From the NCBI GenBank assembly GCA_000741495.1, contig JGZV01000009.1:1-64000 (forward strand): 64,000 bases of DNA. The letters run 5' to 3'. How positions within the stretch are numbered: position 1 is the first letter of the stretch; the number at the start of each line of letters is the position of its first letter. Shown here one piece after another: positions 28,750 to 36,830 of this stretch. This DNA comes from Bifidobacterium thermophilum (GTDB taxonomy: Bacteria > Actinomycetota > Actinomycetes > Actinomycetales > Bifidobacteriaceae). Under the pieces are notes generated by a model, which was not told the origin of the DNA, searched no databases, and saw only the letters and a list, made by a program, of their open reading frames with translations. Both the position numbers and the translations under genes were made by a program.

Positions 28750-29000
28750 TCTCATTTTCTCGCGTTTTCGTCCTCTCCCTCCGAGATATTGAGACTTGAC
28801 GACAAGGAGGCCCCGAGCGGCATATTGCGAAAACGCCGGAAAATCAACGATTCGAGAGCACGGGACTCTGGCGAATGCGGGCGCAGTATCTCAAAATCTC
28901 GCAGAATCGAGCCCAGAGAAGAGATATCGAGAGTTTTTTCTGAATATCTCTCGATTTCGACGAATCGACCGAGATATTGGGATTCTCGGATATTGAGATT
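28750..29000 (+). repeat. Cluster of three GAGATATTGAGA-type elements
   Basis: Copies at 28750-28811 (TCTCATTTTCTCGCG, then CGAGATATTGAGA), 28889-28950 (TCTCAAAATCTCGC, then GAGATATCGAGAG, TTCTGAATATCTC) and 28939-29000 (TCTGAATATCTCTCG, then CGAGATATTGGGA). The second and third overlap by 12 bp, because the end motif resembles the start motif. A preceding block GGAAAATCAACGATTCG at 28832 also recurs near 57970. The gap 28439-29271 holds no supportable gene. Confidence 0.65.
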
Positions 29001-29153
29001 CGCGGCCCCACGCGCGCCGGACATCAGACATCGCCGGCACCCATATACGACACATCGCATTCGATGCACGCGAAAACTCGCCTAAGGCACAACACCCGTC
29101 CAGAGCACACCGTGCATCTTGCATACCCGGCAACAACGCCCTGCTTCCAACAC

Positions 29154-29193
29154 AACTGACCGCGCCCGGCATATCACCCGGACGCGGTCAGTT
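29154..29193 (-). terminator. Hairpin after the DUF3073 gene
   Basis: Stem AACTGACCGCG (29154-29164) with CGCGGTCAGTT (29183-29193), about 80 bp beyond the DUF3073 stop on the minus strand. The following bases are only mildly T-rich. Confidence 0.6.
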
Positions 29194-29271
29194 CGCGTAG
29201 TGCTGAGTTTATGTATCGTCGCTAGCCCTCTGGCTTACGCGCACCAGCTACCGATGCAGTAACAGCTACTT

Positions 29272-29646
29272 CTATTTCGCCGGTTTGTCGCTCGGATGCG
29301 GCTTCGGCTTCATAGCGCTCGGCAGCGGCATATGAATCGGCTTGTGCGGCTTTACCGGCGTATGCTGCACCGGCGGCTCGTCGCTCGCGGCCTTCGCCGC
29401 AGCTTCCGCAGCCCACTTCGCGTATTCGTCTAAATCGTCATCAACTGGTGATGACTCGCTCTTTGTGCCCTCGCCCGACTCATGCGCATACTGCTCTTCG
29501 ACGTCGGCGAACGGATCGAACGAACCGGTACCCGGCTCCTGGGAGTTGAGCTCCTTGGCGAGCTCATCGTAGTCGGTATCGGTAGTCAGGTACTTGAGCT
29601 TACGGGCTATTTTCTGCTGTTTTGCCTTCTGACGTCCGCGGCCCAT
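29272..29646 (-). CDS. DUF3073 family protein
   Basis: A 124-aa actinobacterial protein of unknown function. The diagnostic N-terminus MGRGRQKAKQQKIARKLKY is present, followed by YDELAKELN, an acidic middle and a Pro/Lys/His-rich tail. The charge pattern (basic head, acidic centre) suggests nucleic-acid or ribosome contact, but this is inference. It is transcribed away from trpS, which starts 135 bp off on the other strand. Confidence 0.88.
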   Translation of the reverse strand: MGRGRQKAKQQKIARKLKYLTTDTDYDELAKELNSQEPGTGSFDPFADVEEQYAHESGEGTKSESSPVDDDLDEYAKWAAEAAAKAASDEPPVQHTPVKPHKPIHMPLPSAMKPKPHPSDKPAK

Positions 29647-29781
29647 CTGACCCCCTGCAATACTTATAGTTGTTGAATCATCATATAAGAGAGTACCACT
29701 TATTATGCACGTCGTGGTTGTCTGATGACACTTTTACGATAAAAGCAAGTTTTCCTTGGGTTTTCAAGCAAAGGATTGGTC

Positions 29782-30870
29782 ATGGCAGAAGAGCAAGTGA
29801 CTGCTGTAGGCAACGAGATGAGCGCGAGTTTCCTCGCCGCGAAGAAGCGTTCCGATGAGACGATGGCGGCTCTCAAAGAGAACCCGGACAAGTTCACGAT
29901 GCTCACCGGCGACCGCCCGACCGGACGCCTGCACCTGGGCCACTATTTCGGCTCGATCCGCGAGCGTGTCGCCATGCAGAACCTTGGCGTGAACACGAAT
30001 ATCATCATCGCTGATTATCAGGTGATCACCGATCGCGACACCACCGAACACATCGAGGACAACGTGCTCAACCTGGTGCTGGATTACGTGGCCGCCGGTA
30101 TCGACCCGAACAAGACCATGATTTACACGCATTCCGCGGTTCCGGCGGAAAACCAGCTCATGCTGCCGTTCCTGTCGCTGGTCACCGAGGCTGAGCTGCA
30201 CCGCAATCCGACCGTGAAGTCAGAAATGGAGGCTTCTGGCCACGCACTGACCGGCCTGCTGCTCACCTACCCGGTGCATCAGGCGTGCGACATCCTGTTC
30301 TGCAAGGCCAATGTGGTGCCGATCGGCAAGGATAATCTGCCGCATGTGGAGATCACGCGCACTATCGCCCGCCGGTTCAACGAGCGGTACGCGAAGAAGC
30401 ACCCGGTGTTCCCCGAGCCGAGCGCGATTCTGTCCGAAGCCCCGGAAATCCCGGGTCTTGACGGCCGCAAGATGAGCAAGTCCTACGGCAATTCGATTAT
30501 GCTGGGCGCCACCGCTGAGGAAACCGCGAAGCTCATCAAGAAGAGCCGTACCGATTCCGAGCGCAAGGTGACGTATGACCCGGTGAACCGTCCGGAAGTG
30601 TCCGCGCTCCTGACCACCGCCGGCCTGGTGACCGGCCGTGACCCGAAGGATATCGCCGAGGAAATCGGCGATGCCGGCGCCGGCGCCCTGAAGGCGTATG
30701 TCACCAAGTCGGTCAACGAGTTCCTCGCCCCGCATCGAGAGCGTCGCGCCGAACTCGCCAAGGACATGGACACCATCCGCGACATTCTGCACGACGGCAA
30801 CAAGCGAGCCAACGAAATCGCCGAGCAGACCCTGGACGAGGTCCGCGAAGCCATGGGCATGAAGTACTGA
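29782..30870 (+). CDS. trpS: Tryptophanyl-tRNA synthetase
   Basis: Class Ic aminoacyl-tRNA synthetase charging tRNA-Trp. The HIGH-type motif is RLHLGHYFGS (near residue 51), the KMSKS loop is GRKMSKSYGNS, and GDRPTGRLH precedes the former. The 362-aa length is normal. The ATG at 29782 follows AAAGGA; two further codons (TTG GTC) lie upstream in frame. A perfect 18-bp hairpin follows. Confidence 0.96.
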   Translation: MAEEQVTAVGNEMSASFLAAKKRSDETMAALKENPDKFTMLTGDRPTGRLHLGHYFGSIRERVAMQNLGVNTNIIIADYQVITDRDTTEHIEDNVLNLVLDYVAAGIDPNKTMIYTHSAVPAENQLMLPFLSLVTEAELHRNPTVKSEMEASGHALTGLLLTYPVHQACDILFCKANVVPIGKDNLPHVEITRTIARRFNERYAKKHPVFPEPSAILSEAPEIPGLDGRKMSKSYGNSIMLGATAEETAKLIKKSRTDSERKVTYDPVNRPEVSALLTTAGLVTGRDPKDIAEEIGDAGAGALKAYVTKSVNEFLAPHRERRAELAKDMDTIRDILHDGNKRANEIAEQTLDEVREAMGMKY

Positions 30871-30900
30871 CCCGGGGTCAGGTAGCTCTCACTGTCCTCG

Positions 30901-30942
30901 CAAACTGGCTACGCTAAGAAGGCCCTTAGCGTAGCCAGTTTG
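30901..30942 (+). terminator. Terminator of trpS
   Basis: Perfect 18-bp stem CAAACTGGCTACGCTAAG (30901-30918) with its complement (30925-30942) around the loop AAGGCC. It starts about 30 bp after the stop. The gap up to 31053 holds no gene. Confidence 0.85.
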
Positions 30943-31053
30943 TGTATGGTGAGCAGAGGAAGGTCTTAGCGTGAGCGTATTGCGAAGCAATCGCGAGTAT
31001 CGCACAATAGCACCAGCACCGTAGCTTCGCGCGCAATTCTCACGCTCGCACGC

Positions 31054-31476
31054 TCAGACGAGCGGTAGCAGGCCGCTCAGATTGTCACGTTCGCCGACGG
31101 CGCTGATGCGGCCGGCCTGCTTCTCCTCGGCCCACGTGGTAATGCCGCATGCCAGACGCAGCCACACATCGGGATCGAGTTCAATCACATCAGGCGGCGT
31201 GAGATTGTGCGGGTCAGACGCCGGTCCGTCAAGGATCTTGATGGCGCCCCACGGTGCCACGCGCACTTCGACGCCCTCCCCCGGCGCCTTGCGTTCCAGC
31301 AGATACAGCGAGTACCGCACTGCCCACGCCCACACCGGGCGGGGCAGATCGTCCGGAGACACGGCCAAGCGACCGGCTTCGTTATTATCCCGTGCAGCGA
31401 TCGCCCGCGCCTTGTCACGCCACTGTTGCAGCCCGTCACGGCCTTTATCAATATCCTGTTCCCTGATTACCGGCAT
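31054..31476 (-). CDS. SCP2-like (sterol carrier fold) actinobacterial protein
   Basis: A 140-aa cytoplasmic protein like the small actinobacterial SCP_3 / sterol-carrier-fold family of unknown ligand. Diagnostic stretches are AVRYSLYLLERKAPGEGVEVRV, PPDVIELDPDVWLRLACG, TWAEEKQAGRISAVGERDNL and the closing SGLLPL. I start it at 31476; the frame runs further upstream only through the dyad-repeat array and is not credible there. It is downstream of glgP on the same strand, about 350 bp away. Confidence 0.8.
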   Translation of the reverse strand: MPVIREQDIDKGRDGLQQWRDKARAIAARDNNEAGRLAVSPDDLPRPVWAWAVRYSLYLLERKAPGEGVEVRVAPWGAIKILDGPASDPHNLTPPDVIELDPDVWLRLACGITTWAEEKQAGRISAVGERDNLSGLLPLV

Positions 31477-31549
31477 ACCCCCATTGTGCCACGGCAGGCC
31501 CGCGACATGGCGTGATGCATGGCGTATGGGCGATTCGAATGTGCTGCAC

Positions 31550-31644
31550 CGCGTATGTTTGGACATACGTCGTGCAACAGATACGAGGCGTCCTGCCCTA
31601 CTTGGGAACCGAAATGCAGACTTACGTATGCCACGGCATACAGG
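31550..31644. repeat. Pair of 22-bp dyad sites, family B
   Basis: Sites at 31550-31571 (CGCGTATGTT-TG-GACATACGTC) and 31623-31644 (TACGTATGCC-AC-GGCATACAGG) have centres exactly 73 bp apart, matching the 8.9-kb array in sequence family and spacing. They fill the glgP/SCP gap 31477-31827. Confidence 0.75.
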
Positions 31645-31717
31645 ACGGCGCGGAAACCGGAACAGCAATCCAGACTCCCTATGCCAACCTCGGACACGCA
31701 TATTCGCCGATAACGCA

Positions 31718-31772
31718 AGAGGCGGAAGCCCGCGCCGCACATTACACGTGCAGTGCAAAGCTTCCGCCTCTT
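31718..31772. terminator. Hairpin after glgP
   Basis: Thirteen-bp stem AAGAGGCGGAAGC (31718-31730) with GCTTCCGCCTCTT (31760-31772), 55 bp past the glgP stop. The loop of 29 nt contains CACGTGCAGTGC. Confidence 0.6.
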
Positions 31773-31827
31773 TGATCTACTGTCTACCGGCTCAGGCGTT
31801 CACGCCCATACCGGCCAGCACTGGCGC

Positions 31828-34293
31828 TTACTTGAGGGCGCCGGTGTGCCAGATGCGCTCGAGGTAGTCCTCGATGGAGCGATCGGAGCTGAAGTAGCCG
31901 GAGTTGGCCACGTTGAGCACGGCCATACGAGCCCACTTCATCGGATCGCGGTAGGTCTCCTCGATCTCGGCCTGGATGTCCATGTACGCGCGGAAGTCCG
32001 CGAGCGTCATGAAGTAATCCTTGTTCAGCCAGTCGTTGACGAGGTCCTTGTAGGTGTCCTTGTCGCCGTTGGAGAAGGTGCCGTCCGCGACCATGTCGAT
32101 GGCCTGCTTGAGCTGCGGATCCTTCTCGTAGTACTCGCGGGACAGACCCTTGGTGTCGTAGCCCTTGGCGTACAGGGCGGAGACTTCCGGTTCGGTCATG
32201 CCGAAGAGGAAGAAGTTCTCCGGGCCGACGAGCTGGCGGATCTCAACGTTCGCGCCATCGAGCGTACCGACGGTCAGAGCGCCGTTGAGGGCGAACTTCA
32301 TGTTGCCGGTGCCGGAGGCTTCCTTGCCGGCCTGCGAGATCTGCTCGTCGAGGTCGGTGGCCGGGATGAGGTTCTGGGCCAGTTCGATGTTGTAGTTCCA
32401 CGGGAAGTAGACGTGCAGCTTGCCCTTGGTGGCCGGATCGTTGTTGACGACGCGAGCCACATTGTTGATCAGCTGGATGGTCTGCTTGGCCAGATAGTAG
32501 CCCGGGGCGGCCTTCGCGCCGAAGAACACGGTGCGCGGCACCAGGGTGTCCGGATCGACCTTGCCGGACTTGATGTCGGCGTAGGTGGCGATGACCGCGA
32601 GGATCTTCAGGGCCTGACGCTTGTACTCGTGCAGACGCTTGACCATCGTGTTGAACATGGTGTTCGGGTCGATGTCGAAGCCGTACTTGCGCTTGGCGAA
32701 CGCCGCGAAGTCGTTCTTGTTGGCCTGCTTGACCTCGGCGAACTTCTTGACGAACTCCGGATCATCGGCCAGCGGGATGAGGCCCTTGAGCTGCTCAAGA
32801 TCGGACAGCCACGCGTCGGTGCCCAGGCCCTCGGTGATGAGGTCGGACATGCGCGGGTTGGCGAGCTTGATGAAGCGGCGAGGGGTGACGCCGTTGGTGA
32901 CGTTGGTGAACTTGTCCGGGTACACGGAGGAGAAGTCCTTGAGGGTGACGTCCTTGAGCAGCTCGGAGTGCAGCTCGGCCACACCGTTGACGTAGGAGCC
33001 GCCGTAGGTGGCGAGGTACGCCATGCGGACGGAAGCATCCTTGCCGTCGGTGTAGATGCGCATGCGCTCGATCTGATCGTCGGCGACGCCCTTGGCCTTC
33101 AGCTCGGACATGAACTGCTCGTTGATCTTCTTGATGATCTCAAGGTGACGCGGCAGCAGCTCGCCGATCAGGGAGGCCGGCCACACTTCCAGAGCTTCCG
33201 GAAGCAGGGTGTGGCAGGTGTAGTTGAAGGTCTTGTTGGTGATGGACCAGGCGGTATCCCAGTCGTAGCCGTACTCGTCGATCAGGACGCGCATGAGCTC
33301 CGGGATGCCGATCACCGGGTGGGTGTCGTTGAGCTGGAACACGATCTTGTTCGGCAGCGTGGTCAGGTCAGGGTTCGTCTCGCCCGGGTAGAACACGCGG
33401 ATCGCGTCGTGGATGGACGCGGAGACGAAGAAGTACTGCTGCTCGAGGCGCAGCTTCTTGCCCTGCGGGGTGGAATCCTCCGGGTAGAGGATCTTGGAGA
33501 TGTTCTCGGCTTCGACCTTCGGAACCACAGCGTCGAGATATTCGCTCTTGTTGAAGGTGAGCAGGTCGAACTCGTCGTAGGACTTCGCGGTCCACAGACG
33601 CAGCGTGTTGACACGGCCGGACTTGTAGCCCGGAACCATGTAGTCGCACGGGACGGCGCGGACAGCCCACGCCGGCTTCCACACGCGCTTGCCGTTCTCT
33701 TCGACGACTTCACCGCCGAAGTTCACGCGCTGGTCACGGTTGTAATCGACGTGGCCCCACGGCTCTTCGTTGACGAGCCAGTAATCCGGGGTTTCGATCT
33801 GCTTGCCGTTCTCGTCGAACTCCTGCTTGAAGATGCCGTACTGGTAACGGATGCCGTAGCCGAACGCCGGCACGCCGATGGAGGCGAGAGAATCGATGTA
33901 GCAGGCAGCCAGACGGCCGAGACCGCCGTTGCCCAGGCCCGGTTCGTATTCGGCGTCGATGACGTCCTTGGTGTCGAAGCCCAGCTCCTTCATGGCGCCT
34001 TCGAACTGCTCGGTCAGGCCGGCGTTCAGCAGCGCGTTTTCCAGCTGCTTGCCCATGAGGAACTCAGCGCTCAGGTAGCCAACGGCCTTGGTGTCGCCGT
34101 TGACCATGTCATGCTGGGTCTTCATCCAAGAATCCACGAGGTGGCGGCGCACGGCAGCAGCGGTGGCCACATACACATCAGCGGCGGTCGCCTGCTCCGG
34201 CGTCACGCCCTGGGTGTACTTGAGCTGCTCGCGAATCTCGTCGGTGAACTCACCGGAAGTAAGCGAAGACTTCGGTGCAGTGATTTCGGTCAT
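31828..34293 (-). CDS. glgP: Glycogen phosphorylase
   Basis: PLP-dependent GT35 phosphorylase that releases glucose 1-phosphate from glycogen or maltodextrin; product enters the bifid shunt. The PLP lysine is in EASGTGNMKFALNGALTVG. LGNGGLGRLAACYIDS and QLNDTHPVIGIPELMRVL are family signatures. The 821-aa length is normal. I start it at the ATG at 34293 after AAAGGGAG; 33 additional in-frame codons upstream have no ribosome site. Confidence 0.96.
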   Translation of the reverse strand: MTEITAPKSSLTSGEFTDEIREQLKYTQGVTPEQATAADVYVATAAAVRRHLVDSWMKTQHDMVNGDTKAVGYLSAEFLMGKQLENALLNAGLTEQFEGAMKELGFDTKDVIDAEYEPGLGNGGLGRLAACYIDSLASIGVPAFGYGIRYQYGIFKQEFDENGKQIETPDYWLVNEEPWGHVDYNRDQRVNFGGEVVEENGKRVWKPAWAVRAVPCDYMVPGYKSGRVNTLRLWTAKSYDEFDLLTFNKSEYLDAVVPKVEAENISKILYPEDSTPQGKKLRLEQQYFFVSASIHDAIRVFYPGETNPDLTTLPNKIVFQLNDTHPVIGIPELMRVLIDEYGYDWDTAWSITNKTFNYTCHTLLPEALEVWPASLIGELLPRHLEIIKKINEQFMSELKAKGVADDQIERMRIYTDGKDASVRMAYLATYGGSYVNGVAELHSELLKDVTLKDFSSVYPDKFTNVTNGVTPRRFIKLANPRMSDLITEGLGTDAWLSDLEQLKGLIPLADDPEFVKKFAEVKQANKNDFAAFAKRKYGFDIDPNTMFNTMVKRLHEYKRQALKILAVIATYADIKSGKVDPDTLVPRTVFFGAKAAPGYYLAKQTIQLINNVARVVNNDPATKGKLHVYFPWNYNIELAQNLIPATDLDEQISQAGKEASGTGNMKFALNGALTVGTLDGANVEIRQLVGPENFFLFGMTEPEVSALYAKGYDTKGLSREYYEKDPQLKQAIDMVADGTFSNGDKDTYKDLVNDWLNKDYFMTLADFRAYMDIQAEIEETYRDPMKWARMAVLNVANSGYFSSDRSIEDYLERIWHTGALK

Positions 34294-35055
34294 TATCTGA
34301 CTCCCTTTGACGGAACCTATTCCAAGAACCATTATGCCTGAAAGTCTCGGCATCGGCACGGCCTGACAAGCGCAGTGCGCCCCTTTCTGCATACGTTCTC
34401 AGAGGTTGATATTAACATCACCCCCTCAACCATGCTCAATCACGCTGAAACATGGCGTCAAACCTTCTTTGTGTTTACTGAATTAACAATTGCGGAAACC
34501 CAACTCCCACGCGCCCCTACGCGGAACGCCGACATGAAAGCAATCGTTTGCATAACACGACACGCCCAATACCGCTTGCCCGTGCCAGATGGAGCGGCAG
34601 CGGCAGATGGAGCGGTAGCGGCGGATAGCGCGGGAGAATTCGCCGGATTCCCCGATTCGCGCCTGTTCTCCCCTATCCGGCGCGGGAGTTTACGGGAATC
34701 TGGCGCCGTTATGATCAATCTCCCAACAGGAACATTGCAATTCCGCCATTCTTGAGCATCGTCCCTGAAACCGTTTTCGGGAGAACATCGCCAGAACCGC
34801 ACATCCCCGGCAAACTCCCGCGAAACCATGGGACTTTACCCTCCGACTGCGGGTTTGCGGATATCTCCCGCTTTTCGTCTTGAACGCTCACCGATATCAC
34901 GGCCGTTCGGCACAATCAGTTCGCGCCGATATAGCCCGCGGAATCCGCCAAACGCCCAATACCACAGCGGGGACGCCCCTTACGGAACGTCCCTGCATAT
35001 GCGCCATACGGAACAACCTGTACGGCATCGTGATTACTGTGCGCAGTCGGCTGAA
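34294..35055. other. Gene-free region upstream of glgP
   Basis: No supportable gene in about 760 bp. Several short inverted motifs recur: GGGAGAA with TTCTCCC (34630, 34667), GGGAGTTT (34684) and AAACTCCC (34812), and GCGGATATCTCCCGC near 34859. Spacing is irregular. The glgP promoter must lie at the left end, but no clear -35/-10 pair was seen. Confidence 0.4.
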
Positions 35056-35283
35056 TCAGGCCTGTTCGGGTTCTGCTGCGGCTTCATCGGCTTCACCTGC
35101 AGCCTCATCCTCCGCCTTGTCCAGTCCCAGATCGACCGGCGAAGAGCTGTTCTCCCACGGCTCCTCCCACGGGTCGTAGTCCGGGTTCTGCTGCTTGTAG
35201 ATGTACACACCCGCGACTGCGGCGAGCAGCGCTCCGAAAAGCAGCGCAAAGAACTTCCAACCGTTAGAAGACTTCTGCTCCAT
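35056..35283 (-). CDS. Small single-pass membrane protein, function unknown
   Basis: A 75-aa protein with an N-terminal helix (FFALLFGALLAAVAGVYIY, residues 11-29) and an acidic, Ala/Glu-rich tail starting DYDPWEEPWE. The ATG at 35283 has GAAAGGAG seven bases upstream, supporting real translation. I do not recognise the family. It diverges from the rhomboid gene and sits just beyond the glgP upstream region. Confidence 0.8.
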   Translation of the reverse strand: MEQKSSNGWKFFALLFGALLAAVAGVYIYKQQNPDYDPWEEPWENSSSPVDLGLDKAEDEAAGEADEAAAEPEQA

Positions 35284-35442
35284 GACGGCTCCTTTCAGGT
35301 ACCAGGTGACCTGCCCATTCAAGTCAACTCTGATTACCATAGTAAGACCTTGTTTGTGACGATTGGGTGGAAGAACGTCAAGAGTCCGCCCATTGCAAAG
35401 AATCACCGGCGCCGCCCCGCATCGGGCGTTACAGTTAAGACC

Positions 35443-36174
35443 ATGCGAATTGGCAGTTCCACTCTCGACCGGCGGTCCATCGATGCACAATGGCGCAACG
35501 GCGGACCGGTGATCACCGCGGCGATCACCGTAGCATGCGTCATCGTATGGCTTCTGGAAATCCTGTTGCGGTATATATCCCCGACGCTGTTCACCGCAAT
35601 GCTGGGATCGGGCATGTTCATGCCTATCACCGCTGTGGAGCATCCGTGGACCTGGCTGACGTCAATGTTCCTGCACTCCACATCGATTCTGCATGTCGGT
35701 TTCAACATGATGGCGCTATGGTCGGTCGGTCCGGTATTGGAGCGGCTGTTCGGGCACTGGCGTTTTCTGGCGTTGTATCTGATATCAGGATTCGGCGGTG
35801 CCGTAGGCGTCGCCGTGTGGTGTCGCATCACCGGCAACTGGCTGATGGCGGCGTATGGTGCGTCCGGCGCGATTTTCGGCCTGTTTGCGGCGCTGCTCAT
35901 CGTCTTCAGGCGGATGGGCGCCGATATCCGATCCATGCTGGTGTGCATGGTCATCAATTTCGCGATGCCGGTGGTCATCCCGAATATCGCGTGGCAGGCG
36001 CATGTCGGGGGTTTTCTTGTCGGCGGCCTGCTGACCTGGCTGCTGATGGACGGGGTTCCTGCATTGCGTAGGCAACCGTTCCCCAAGCGCATGTGGATAT
36101 ACGGGTCGATGGTGACCGTGGCCCTTGTAGTGGTGTTGGTGTTGTGTGTCCCGCCGATCGGGCGGATCGCGTAA
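35443..36174 (+). CDS. Rhomboid-family intramembrane serine protease
   Basis: A 243-aa, six-helix membrane protease. The catalytic Ser is in YGASGAIFG and the His in WQAHVGGF; the HSTSILHVGFNMMAL segment is the usual oxyanion His/Asn helix. Substrates are unknown. The start at 35443 lacks a strong Shine-Dalgarno. A DnaA-box-rich region follows it. Confidence 0.92.
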   Translation: MRIGSSTLDRRSIDAQWRNGGPVITAAITVACVIVWLLEILLRYISPTLFTAMLGSGMFMPITAVEHPWTWLTSMFLHSTSILHVGFNMMALWSVGPVLERLFGHWRFLALYLISGFGGAVGVAVWCRITGNWLMAAYGASGAIFGLFAALLIVFRRMGADIRSMLVCMVINFAMPVVIPNIAWQAHVGGFLVGGLLTWLLMDGVPALRRQPFPKRMWIYGSMVTVALVVVLVLCVPPIGRIA

Positions 36175-36250
36175 GAATCGCATGGCAGCCTGCGGCGAAG
36201 TGACCGGATGGGCCGATTGTGCGGCATCAATGCGGCGCATATCGCGTCGT

Positions 36251-36345
36251 GGTGCGACTAGTACGTCACACCGCGACGCGATATCGCCGGCGTATACGTC
36301 AGCGGGATCGGTAATCTGCCCACGGTGCGATGCAGCAGTCACACG
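36251..36345. repeat. Pair of 22-bp dyad sites, family C
   Basis: Sites at 36251-36272 (GGTGCGAC-TAGTAC-GTCACACC) and 36324-36345 (GGTGCGAT-GCAGCA-GTCACACG) have centres 73 bp apart. The flank GGCGGGCGGATATAGC matches, inverted, GCTATCCGCCCGCC beside the copy at 55042. Confidence 0.7.
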
Positions 36346-36509
36346 GCGGGCGGATATAGCCAGTTGCGGGCGGTTATCGGCTGGTACTTGCCTGTGGCGC
36401 GATCATACGGATACACAACAGGCTGATTGCCGCCCGACAGCTTGGTACCAGCCGCCATCAGCCCGTCATCAGTCCGCCTCAGGAGAATTACATCAGTGTA
36501 GTTTTCCAC
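36339..36509 (-). CDS. Possible small protein or gene remnant
   Basis: An open frame of about 56 codons from a GTG at 36509 encodes NYTDVILLRRTDDGLMAAG, then NQPVVYPYDR and ARNWLYPPAV, a composition and codon choice like real protein. It can extend to a TTG at 36566 through the DnaA boxes. There is no ribosome site, its stop is inside a family C dyad site, and no family is recognised. It may be the tail of a decayed gene. Confidence 0.25.
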   Translation of the reverse strand: MENYTDVILLRRTDDGLMAAGTKLSGGNQPVVYPYDRATGKYQPITARNWLYPPAV

Positions 36510-36777
36510 ATCTGTGGACAACGCGGTGGATAACTTGGGTATAAGTGGGGTATAACTCGTGGACAACGTGACAAGTTATCCACATACATATCCACAACAC
36601 GTGCGTTTCCAAGCATTTTCAAGTGTGGACGATGTGCACAAACAGTTATCCACATTTTTTAAATCTATCGAATATCGATAATTTTCTCTTGTGGTGCTCA
36701 CACGCGCTAACCCCTAGATGTGGTGTTACCCACAACTTATCCACCAAGTTGTCCACTTATCCACATTTGGTGGACAA
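36502..36777. other. DnaA-box cluster with AT-rich core (oriC-like)
   Basis: Perfect TTATCCACA at 36576-36584, 36646-36654 and 36757-36765; TTTTCCACA at 36502-36510; TTGTCCACA on the minus strand at 36513-36521. At least eight one-mismatch boxes accompany them (36525, 36558, 36588, 36624, 36726, 36737, 36749, 36769). Between the two groups lies an AT-rich stretch (36655-36690) with ATCGATAAT that could unwind. Density and layout are those of a bacterial origin or a DnaA-titration site; dnaA and dnaN are not in the window. The rest of 36175-36830 holds the family C dyads and nothing else clear. Confidence 0.75.
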
Positions 36778-36830
36778 TCCGCGTCGCGCTTCCCCACTGC
36801 TGGCACCATCCCTCCACGTATGATGACGGC

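Noticed and set aside
28444-29172. Short open frames in the tgt/DUF3073 gap
   Set aside because: All overlap the AT-rich repeats, lack ribosome sites and have no recognisable protein features.
31696-31717. A third family B site one period after 31623
   Set aside because: The position is right (73 bp on), but the arms do not form a dyad; only ACGCAT-like similarity remains.
31477-31758. N-terminal extension of the SCP-like protein
   Set aside because: It would encode the family B dyad sites, and related proteins begin at the later start.
34375-35055. A regular inverted-repeat array upstream of glgP
   Set aside because: GGGAG and CTCCC motifs recur but with irregular spacing and no conserved unit, so chance in GC-rich DNA cannot be excluded.
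36393-36417. A third family C site
   Set aside because: TGTGG...ACACA is only a weak dyad and the spacing (about 70 bp) is off.
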